Part shown: piece by piece, positions 1-5,398 of the stretch
How positions within the stretch are numbered: position 1 is the stretch's first letter
Layout: each line of letters opens with the position of its first letter
Assembly: GCA_036489445.1 (NCBI GenBank)
Contig: DASXFV010000097.1
Location: 1-12,604 of the forward strand
Length of the DNA: 12,604 bases
Direction of reading: 5' to 3'
Source: DAIDKA01 sp036489445
Lineage (GTDB): Bacteria > Pseudomonadota > Gammaproteobacteria > Steroidobacterales > Steroidobacteraceae
Made by a program: the position numbers and the translations under genes
Notes under the pieces: model-generated
The model's input: only the letters and a program-made list of their open reading frames with translations
Database searches by the model: none
What the model was told of the DNA's origin: nothing

Positions 1-848
1 CAGAAACGGCCGTTATGGTAGTCCTGAAACGCCTGCCGTAACTGCTCCTGAGTATTCATCACGAACGGACCCTGGCGCACCACGGGCTCATGCAGCGGGC
101 GTCCTGCAACCAGGATGGCACGCGCCGTAGCGGACTCGGACTGCAGCCTGACCTGTGCCCCCGTGCCCAGCACCGCCAGGGTGTGCTGGGGCAACCGCCT
201 CGCCGTGGCACCCGCACCCACGCTGAGTGCGCCTTCAAATACGTAGACGAACGCCGCATGTCCCGCTGGCAGCGCATGCACAAAACTCGTCTGCGGTTGC
301 AACTCGACATCAAGGTAGGTGGGATCAGTGGCCGGCTGCGTCACAGGGCCGGTCACGGCGCCGACCTGGCCCGCGATGAGCTTGACCTGCACGCCGGGCG
401 CAGGGTTGACCGATGGAATCTGCTCAGGTCCGAATTCCTGATAGGCCGGATCTACCATCTTGGCGGCGGCCGGCAGGTTCAGCCAGAGCTGGAAGCCGCG
501 CATCCGACCCGCCTGCTGTTCGGGCATTTCCGAGTGCACGATGCCGCGGCCGGCCGTCATCCACTGCACGGCACCGGGCACCAACACGCCCTCGTGCCCA
601 TGGTTGTCCTTGTGTCGCATGCGCCCATCGAGCATGTAGGTGACGGTTTCAAAGCCGCGATGCGGATGCGCAGGGAAGCCTGCGATGTAGTCGCCCGGTT
701 GATCGGTGCCAAACTCATCGAGCAGCAGGAAGGGATCCAGATCCGTAAGTGCCGGCTGACCGATGAGGCGCGTCAATTTGACGCCTGCACCATCGGAGGT
801 CGGCATACCGCGAGCCTGCTGCACGACTTCCCGGTCAAGAGTGTCCAT
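1..848 (-). CDS. Pirin family protein (3' end beyond window)
   Basis: Cupin-fold pirin, a cytoplasmic metal-binding protein; bacterial members are redox-related and some have quercetinase-like dioxygenase activity, with the exact substrate usually unknown. The 282 visible residues start at ATG 846-848 and end in the family-typical run around NTQEQLRQAFQDYHNGRF, so only a few residues are missing. The N-terminal cupin carries the metal site: H61 and H63 in AHPHRGFETV, then H105 and E107 in GIVHSEMP, matching the three-His one-Glu set of human pirin. A GGAGG ribosome site lies 7 nt upstream of the ATG. The start overlaps by one base the TAA of the azoreductase remnant (TAATG), so the gene was once the second cistron of an azoR-pirin operon. 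Its original promoter appears lost. The nearest upstream same-strand gene is now the glycosyltransferase. Confidence 0.93.
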   Translation of the reverse strand, partial: MDTLDREVVQQARGMPTSDGAGVKLTRLIGQPALTDLDPFLLLDEFGTDQPGDYIAGFPAHPHRGFETVTYMLDGRMRHKDNHGHEGVLVPGAVQWMTAGRGIVHSEMPEQQAGRMRGFQLWLNLPAAAKMVDPAYQEFGPEQIPSVNPAPGVQVKLIAGQVGAVTGPVTQPATDPTYLDVELQPQTSFVHALPAGHAAFVYVFEGALSVGAGATARRLPQHTLAVLGTGAQVRLQSESATARAILVAGRPLHEPVVRQGPFVMNTQEQLRQAFQDYHNGRF

Positions 849-1009
849 TACGCAGCCTCCGCTACTGAGATGGCGGCAAGCGCCGCATCCAGGCCTTTCT
901 GGCGATGCTCCGGGGATAATGCAAGGCCCTCGGCGCCCTTCGGGCCGTACTTGAATGTTTTGCCGCCCACGACCACCCGATCGATCCAGGACTTCAGCTG
1001 GGCCGAGGG
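848..1009 (-). pseudogene. Azoreductase (AzoR-type) remnant, 5'-truncated and internally deleted
   Basis: An open stretch of about 53 codons, ending at TAA 848-850, with no plausible start codon; the frame is closed by TAG at 1061-1063. From the upstream end it reads PSAQLKSWIDRVVVGGKTF, then KYGPKGAEGLALSPEHRQKG and a short alanine-rich end. The first part matches the FMN-dependent NADH-azoreductase segment around SxLKxWIDRVxxxGxTFxY, mid-protein. The second matches the family's C-terminal segment around AEGxALxPExRxxAL. About 65 residues normally lie between them, and about 100 residues are missing at the front (family length about 200). The two halves meet at the family-repeated EGL motif. 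The remnant overlaps the last bases of the glycosyltransferase gene and ends one base into the pirin ATG. It cannot encode a functional flavoprotein. Confidence 0.75.
856..860 (-). promoter_or_regulatory. Ribosome binding site of the pirin gene
   Basis: The minus strand reads GGAGG, 7 nt before the pirin ATG at 848. It lies inside the last codons of the azoreductase remnant, so it survived the decay of that gene and fixes the pirin start. Confidence 0.7.
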
Positions 1010-2094
1010 TGCTGCACCTGGTCTTCCACGGTCGCCGCGGCCTGCTGCCCGCCGTGCGGGCTACGCTGGACTATCTGGCTGAGCGCCTGCCCGGAACGCT
1101 GTAGCGCCGTGAGGTTGGCTGCGAACTCCCGCGTGCAGCGCTCCCAGCTGGAACGCAAGGCGCGCGCGCGGCAGGCCGCCGGGTCCAGCAGAAGCGCGCG
1201 CTGCGCGGCCCGGCCCAAGTCCGCATCCAGCGCCCCGGTCACTCCGTCTTCCACCACGTCAATGGGTCCGGTGACCGGATAAGCGGCCACGGGCAACCCG
1301 CAGGCCATCGCTTCGAGATTGACCAGTCCAAAGGTATCGGTGCGGCTGGGGAAGACGAATACATCGCAGGCTGCCAGGTGGGCCACCAGATCCTCGCCAA
1401 ATCGATATCCGGCGAACACCGTGTGCGGATAGCTCGCCTGTAGTCGCGCCCGCTCCGGTCCATCACCGATCACAAGCCTAGTGCCGCTCCAGGGCATCCC
1501 CAGGAAGGCATCGATGTTCTTCTCCACCGCCACACGCCCCAGGTACACGGCGATCGGCCGCGGCAGATCCAGGAAGTGCTTAAGCCCTGGTCGAAACAGC
1601 TGTGTGTTCACCCCGCGCTGCCAGCGCACGACATTACGGAATCCCCGGCGCTCAAGTTCCACCTGCATGCTGCGGGTGCTGACCATGCACGCCCGGCCGG
1701 CGGCATGGAAGTGCCGCAGCCAGCGATAGGTGACGGATAACGGAATCGGCGCTCTCGAGCGCAGGTACTGCGGAAACTGCGTGTGGTAGGAGGTCGTGAA
1801 ATTAAGCCCCCGGCGCAGGCAGTAGCGCCGCGCCGCGTGGCCCAGCGAACCCTCGGTGGCAATGTGCAGGGCAGCCGGCGCAAATGCTTCGATGCTGCGC
1901 GCTACGCGTGCACCCGCGAACAACGCCAGGCGGATCTCCGGGTAGCTGGGACAGGCAACGGTGCGAAAACCTTCGGGAGTGATCAGATTCACGTCATGCC
2001 CGAAGCCACGCAGGCAATCAACGGTATGGGACAGCGTGCTGACAACGCCGTTGGTCTGCGGCCGCCACGCATCCGTGACAATGAGGATCTTCAT
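994..2094 (-). CDS. GT4-family glycosyltransferase, SqdX/MgtA-like
   Basis: A retaining GT-B glycosyltransferase of family GT4, peripheral to the inner membrane. Relatives transfer a sugar from a nucleotide donor to diacylglycerol-type lipids (SqdX, Agt) or phosphoinositides (MgtA, PimB). The N-terminal acceptor domain begins MKILIVTDAWRPQTNGVV and has the HIATEGSLG and TSYHTQFPQY motifs. The C-terminal donor domain has YLGRVAVEKNID (about 184-195), IGDGPERARL and FPSRTDTFGLVNLEA, where the EX7E motif is D253/E261. The normal end of the family (SWERCTREFAANL, about 316-328) is followed by 36 extra residues, 331-366, antisense to the lysR remnant. The start is the canonical MKI. No Shine-Dalgarno is visible, but a Pho-box-like repeat lies 25 nt upstream. 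Donor and acceptor cannot be fixed from sequence; a phosphorus-free glycolipid is a reasonable guess. Confidence 0.92.
   Translation of the reverse strand: MKILIVTDAWRPQTNGVVSTLSHTVDCLRGFGHDVNLITPEGFRTVACPSYPEIRLALFAGARVARSIEAFAPAALHIATEGSLGHAARRYCLRRGLNFTTSYHTQFPQYLRSRAPIPLSVTYRWLRHFHAAGRACMVSTRSMQVELERRGFRNVVRWQRGVNTQLFRPGLKHFLDLPRPIAVYLGRVAVEKNIDAFLGMPWSGTRLVIGDGPERARLQASYPHTVFAGYRFGEDLVAHLAACDVFVFPSRTDTFGLVNLEAMACGLPVAAYPVTGPIDVVEDGVTGALDADLGRAAQRALLLDPAACRARALRSSWERCTREFAANLTALQRSGQALSQIVQRSPHGGQQAAATVEDQVQHPRPS
1009..1104 (+). pseudogene. C-terminal remnant of a LysR-type regulator
   Basis: On the plus strand this reads VLHLVFHGRRGLLPAVRATL and then DYLAERLPGTL before TAG at 1102-1104. 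It is the characteristic end of a LysR-type regulator effector domain (pattern xLVFPxRRxLxPxVRAxxDxLxExL). Only about 30 of the usual 300 residues remain, and there is no DNA-binding domain. The recognisable part begins within a few bases of where the oppositely oriented azoreductase homology stops (about 1009), which marks a deletion join. LysR genes commonly sit divergently upstream of azoR-pirin pairs, which fits the orientation seen. The whole tail is antisense to the 3' end of the glycosyltransferase gene. Confidence 0.7.
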
Positions 2095-2119
2095 GCGGCG
2101 GGAATGATTGCCGGTACGC

Positions 2120-2137
2120 GTGACGATTGCGTGACAG
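2120..2137 (-). promoter_or_regulatory. Pho-box-like direct repeat upstream of the glycosyltransferase
   Basis: The minus strand reads CTGTCAC-GCAA-TCGTCAC, two 7-mers separated by 4 nt, the architecture of the PhoB box (consensus CTGTCAY, 4 nt, CTGTCAY). The first half matches fully and the second at 5 of 7. It faces the glycosyltransferase, and AATCAT, a possible -10, follows 10 nt after the box (2104-2109). The same DNA also contains an exact GTCACGC repeat with an 11-bp period. PhoB control is inferred from pattern only. Confidence 0.45.
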
Positions 2138-2213
2138 CCCGACCGTCATGTTCCCGTAAATATTTTGCGATATCTGCTTCATGCCGACATCTGAAACGCT
2201 GTTTACGGAAAGC

Positions 2214-2219
2214 AAAGGA
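2214..2219 (+). promoter_or_regulatory. Ribosome binding site choosing start 2226
   Basis: AAAGGA lies 6 nt before ATG 2226. An in-frame ATG at 2220 abuts the site with no spacer, and the one at 2181 has no Shine-Dalgarno, so 2226 is preferred. Confidence 0.6.
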
Positions 2220-2225
2220 ATGGGC

Positions 2226-2825
2226 ATGCAAAGTTTTTGGCAGGCGCTGCACACCCAGCGCTGGGATGATCATCGTTACTACCACCACAGCCGCATCAAT
2301 CAGTCGCTGCATCTGGTCAGCGCATTGAGTTTCCTGGCCTCCTACGCCACGGTCTGCAAAAGCCCCACCGCCGCCGCCATGATCGGTTGGCTCCTGGCGA
2401 TGGTGAGCCGCCAGGCGGGCCATTTCTTTTTTGAACCCAAGGGCTACGACACCATCAATCACGCCAGTCACGAGCACAAGGAGGACATCAAGGTGGGCTA
2501 CAACCTCAGGCGCAAAGTCGTCCTGCTGGCCATCTGGGCGCTGTCTCCTGCGGTATTGTGGTTCGACCCTGAGTTCATGAGCCATGTGGGTGTGCTGTGG
2601 CTGACCGTGGGTCTGGGTGGCCTGGTGTTCCGCACCGTACAGCTGTTCCTGATGCGCGACGTGCAGACGGGTCTGGTGTGGATTACGAAAATCATCACCG
2701 ACCCGTTCCATGACGTGATGCTGTACTACCGCGCGCCGCTGGCATTACTGCGCGGTGAGCTCATCGACCCGATGGCTGATGTGACGCTGGGTGCAGCGGA
2801 CGAGGAGCCACTCCACCAGGCCTGA
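2226..2825 (+). CDS. Multi-pass membrane protein, Mpo1/DUF962-like (tentative)
   Basis: A 199-residue inner-membrane protein. A soluble His-rich N-terminus (HRYYHHSRINQSLH, 16-29) precedes hydrophobic segments at about 28-44, 48-64, 97-113 and 122-140. The stretch VSRQAGHFFFEPKGYD (60-75) resembles the QFIGHxxFE core of Mpo1-like (DUF962) proteins, whose yeast member is an iron-dependent dioxygenase acting on 2-hydroxy fatty acids. It is followed by HASHEHKEDIKVGYN (79-93), so a metal site built from several histidines is possible. The family link is my recollection of the motif and not a certain assignment; a general conserved membrane protein is the fallback. The gene is divergent from the glycosyltransferase (131 bp apart) and convergent with the aminotransferase, with a 100-bp 3' overlap. 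A lipid-modifying role would suit the neighbours. Confidence 0.8.
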   Translation: MQSFWQALHTQRWDDHRYYHHSRINQSLHLVSALSFLASYATVCKSPTAAAMIGWLLAMVSRQAGHFFFEPKGYDTINHASHEHKEDIKVGYNLRRKVVLLAIWALSPAVLWFDPEFMSHVGVLWLTVGLGGLVFRTVQLFLMRDVQTGLVWITKIITDPFHDVMLYYRAPLALLRGELIDPMADVTLGAADEEPLHQA

Positions 2826-4456
2826 AGGACTTCCCGCAGCAGTCGGCGACGGATCGCGCGGTCGGTGAGGTTGGGATCAGACCACCACCAGCCGTCGCGA
2901 TCCATGTCCCGGGCTGCGCCCAGGATTCGCTCCATGACCGCGGCAAAATCCTCATCGGTGTAATTGTGGCTGAAGATGAAGCGACCGGTGCCGACCCAGC
3001 TCAAGGCCAGGCCGTGCGCCCGCAGATAGTATTGAAACATCCAGTTGTACTCCGAGGCGCGCGTGTAACCCACGGTCCAAATCGAGGACAGGTTGGACAC
3101 CCGTACCGGCAGAGCCTCGGCCGCAAGGCGTGCATTGAGCGCTGCGGCTCGGCCATTCCACAACGCATCCAGATTGCGGTACAGGCGCTGCACCGGCTCA
3201 CTGGCCAGACCCTCCAGGAATGCATGCATGGCCCCCATCACGTAGGGATGAGAGTTGAACGTACCCCGTGCCAGGCAGACGTCCGCCGGATGATCGTCGC
3301 GGTAGCGGCGCATCAGCCTGTGTGTCCCGCACACGACCCCGACCGGCAGGCCCCCACCCAGGGTCTTGCCGTAAGTCACCATGTCCGCGCGCACGCCAAA
3401 GTATTCCTGTGCGCCGCCCGGTGCGAGGCGGAAGCCCACGAACACCTCATCAAAGATCAGCACGATGCCGCGCGCGATGCAGACCTCGCGCAGCTGGCGC
3501 AGCCAGGCGCTGTACGCCTCGCGATCAAAACCGGCGCGGCGGCCGCTGTCCACCAAGGCTCCGTCATTGGGCGCATTGGCATTCGGATGCAAAGCCTGCA
3601 GCGGGTTCACCAGCACACAGGCGATGTCCTTGCGCATCCGCAGCACCTTGAGCGTCTGCTCGCTCATGTCCTTCAGCGTGTAGGTGTCATGCGCGATCGC
3701 AGGATTTCCCACACCGGGCTGCACATCACCCCACCAGCCGTGGTAGGCACCGCAAAAACGCACGAGATGTCGCCGACCCGTGTGGTAGCGGGCCAGGCGC
3801 ACCGCCTGCATCACCGCCTCCGTGCCCGACATGTGGAAGGACACCTCGTCCAATCCGGAAATTTCCTGCAGCCGCCGCACGTTGTAGGCCATGACGGGGT
3901 GATAGGGGCCCAGCACCGGCCCCAGGTCACGGACCAGCTCGGCGCCCCGCTCGATACATTCCTTGTAGAAGTCGTAACCGAACACGTTGACGCCGTAGGA
4001 CCCGGCCAGGTCGTAGAACTGGTTCCCATCGAGGTCGATCAGACGGGTGCCCCGGGAGGCCTTCAGGAAGGAGCCGCCCGCCAAGTGCTCGCGCACCCGC
4101 CGGCTGAACTGGAAGGGCACACGGTAGCGGGCCGTAAACTGCATGTCGGACACCGACTTCGCCACATCGCCCGTCAGTCCTGCAGACCGGGCGAAGCGCG
4201 TGGCGAAGAGTTCGGACAGTTGTTTGAAGGCGGTACGGCGCATGGAGGCCACCACCTCGGGGGCCTCGTCCGCGCAAAAGAACCGCGCGTCCGGGTATTC
4301 GTAGAACGGCAACAGGCGTGCGAGTCTGCGCGACCAGCGCGCATGCCCGGCGAGCGAGGGATGCTTGGCGGCCGAGAGGGCCCAGCGCAGCCACGCCTGG
4401 TAGAGGAGCCATAGGGCAAGCGCCATTGCCGCAATGGCCAAAAGGCATGATTTCAT
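2726..4456 (-). CDS. Membrane-anchored class III PLP aminotransferase (GSA-aminomutase-like)
   Basis: A fold-type I PLP enzyme of class III, similar to glutamate-1-semialdehyde aminomutase but much longer (576 residues against about 430). Residues 4-24 form a hydrophobic signal-anchor, and an extra N-terminal region of about 110 residues ends in SDMQFTARYRVPFQFSRRV. PLP motifs are SGTEAVM (210-216), YHG (238-240), FDEVFVGFR with D336, and TYGKTLGGG with the Schiff-base lysine K364. It is probably not the haem-pathway enzyme: the anchor, the extension and the neighbours (decarboxylase, SDR, methyltransferase) point to transamination of a lipid-linked or secondary-metabolite carbonyl. The recognisable family end (about RRRLLREVLQAWW, 547) is followed by some 29 low-complexity Ser/Ala-rich residues lying antisense to the neighbouring membrane-protein gene. 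A Pho-box-like repeat precedes the gene. Confidence 0.9.
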   Translation of the reverse strand: MKSCLLAIAAMALALWLLYQAWLRWALSAAKHPSLAGHARWSRRLARLLPFYEYPDARFFCADEAPEVVASMRRTAFKQLSELFATRFARSAGLTGDVAKSVSDMQFTARYRVPFQFSRRVREHLAGGSFLKASRGTRLIDLDGNQFYDLAGSYGVNVFGYDFYKECIERGAELVRDLGPVLGPYHPVMAYNVRRLQEISGLDEVSFHMSGTEAVMQAVRLARYHTGRRHLVRFCGAYHGWWGDVQPGVGNPAIAHDTYTLKDMSEQTLKVLRMRKDIACVLVNPLQALHPNANAPNDGALVDSGRRAGFDREAYSAWLRQLREVCIARGIVLIFDEVFVGFRLAPGGAQEYFGVRADMVTYGKTLGGGLPVGVVCGTHRLMRRYRDDHPADVCLARGTFNSHPYVMGAMHAFLEGLASEPVQRLYRNLDALWNGRAAALNARLAAEALPVRVSNLSSIWTVGYTRASEYNWMFQYYLRAHGLALSWVGTGRFIFSHNYTDEDFAAVMERILGAARDMDRDGWWWSDPNLTDRAIRRRLLREVLQAWWSGSSSAAPSVTSAIGSMSSPRSNASGAR

Positions 4457-4502
4457 GAGCGGTTCCCAGATAAGCAGACGCCCGGAAAACTATTGCATGG
4501 GA

Positions 4503-4520
4503 ATGACATCCCGATGACGG
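4503..4520 (-). promoter_or_regulatory. Pho-box-like direct repeat upstream of the aminotransferase
   Basis: The minus strand reads CCGTCAT-CGGG-ATGTCAT, each half one mismatch from CTGTCAY, with the 7-4-7 spacing of a PhoB box. It points at the aminotransferase start, and AATAGT (4489-4494), a possible -10, follows 8 nt after the box. The element overlaps the ATG (4514) of the divergent decarboxylase gene, so some of its sequence is also constrained by coding. This is pattern evidence only. Confidence 0.4.
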
Positions 4521-5398
4521 TCCGAGCCGCAATCAGCCGCGTGGTGCAGCAGGAGGACCTCAATTTCCTGCTGACCAACCGCATTCCACGTCGCTGGCTG
4601 ACCCTGTTCGTGGGCTGGTTGAGCAAGCTTGAGAATCCGCTGATCAGCGTCCCGGCGATCGCGCTGTGGCGCCTGTTCTGCGACGTGGATCTGCGTGACG
4701 CGCGGGTCACGCACTACCGCAGCCTGCATGAATGCTTTACCCGCCAGCTCAAGGACGGTGCGCGGCCGGTGGACTCGGATCCTGCAACGCTGGTCAGCCC
4801 CTGCGACGGCATCCTCGGTGCCTCCGGCAAGGTGATCGCCGGGGAGTGTCTGCAGGCCAAGGGCTTCCCCTACACCCTCATGGATCTGCTGGCCAATCGC
4901 GACCTGGTGCGCCAGTACCAGCAGGGTTCCTACGTCACCCTGCGCCTCACCGCGGGCATGTACCATCGCTTCCATGCGCCGCACGACTGCCAGGTCGAGC
5001 ACGTGTCCTACATCTCGGGGGATACCTGGAATGTCAATCCGATCGCCGTGCAGCGCATCGAGAACCTGTTCTGCAAGAACGAACGGGCGGTCATCCGGCT
5101 GAAGCTTGAGCCCTCCGGCCACCTCATCACGCTGGTGCCCGTCGCGGCCATCCTGGTGGCCAGCATCCGGCTCAAGTTCCTGGATGTGTTGCTGCATCTG
5201 CGGTATCGGGGTCCCAACCACATTCCCTGTGAGGCTAAGCTCAAGCGCGGAGAGGAAATGGGCTGGTTCCAGCATGGCTCCACCCTCATCGCCTTTGTGC
5301 CGCCGGGGGTGCGGCTGGTGGCAGGACTGGAAAGCGGCAGCCGGGTGCGCATGGGACAGGCGCTCTTCACATTGGACACTGGGTCGCACGATGGGTAA
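4514..5398 (+). CDS. psd: Phosphatidylserine decarboxylase proenzyme
   Basis: A pyruvoyl-dependent inner-membrane enzyme converting phosphatidylserine to phosphatidylethanolamine. The 294-residue proenzyme contains the full catalytic set: D98 in SPCDGILG, H151 and H154 in YHRFHAPHD, and the self-cleavage site G255-S256. Cleavage at Gly-Ser would turn S256 into the pyruvoyl group of a small C-terminal alpha chain of about 39 residues. The usual LGST is HGST here, an uncommon first residue outside the cleaved bond. ATG 4514 is preferred because a weak GGGAA lies 10 nt upstream; an in-frame TTG at 4493 would add 7 residues. The stop overlaps the SDR start, implying translational coupling. Whether the substrate is the normal lipid or a modified serine lipid cannot be told. 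It could be a second copy alongside a housekeeping gene elsewhere. Confidence 0.93.
   Translation: MTVRAAISRVVQQEDLNFLLTNRIPRRWLTLFVGWLSKLENPLISVPAIALWRLFCDVDLRDARVTHYRSLHECFTRQLKDGARPVDSDPATLVSPCDGILGASGKVIAGECLQAKGFPYTLMDLLANRDLVRQYQQGSYVTLRLTAGMYHRFHAPHDCQVEHVSYISGDTWNVNPIAVQRIENLFCKNERAVIRLKLEPSGHLITLVPVAAILVASIRLKFLDVLLHLRYRGPNHIPCEAKLKRGEEMGWFQHGSTLIAFVPPGVRLVAGLESGSRVRMGQALFTLDTGSHDG

Noticed and set aside
90..1082. 330-codon open frame on the plus strand across the pirin gene
   Set aside because: It is antisense to a clear pirin coding sequence, has Arg/His-rich composition typical of high-GC shadow frames and no family motif. Only the separate lysR tail in another frame is meaningful.
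2966..4414. 482-codon plus-strand open frame opposite the aminotransferase
   Set aside because: It is antisense to a PLP enzyme with all motifs, its composition is shadow-like (rich in His, Gln, Arg), and there is no recognisable domain or ribosome site.
4493..4513. TTG 4493 as the psd start
   Set aside because: The extra seven residues are unlike the family N-terminus and ATG 4514 has a weak ribosome site. It is kept only as an alternative.
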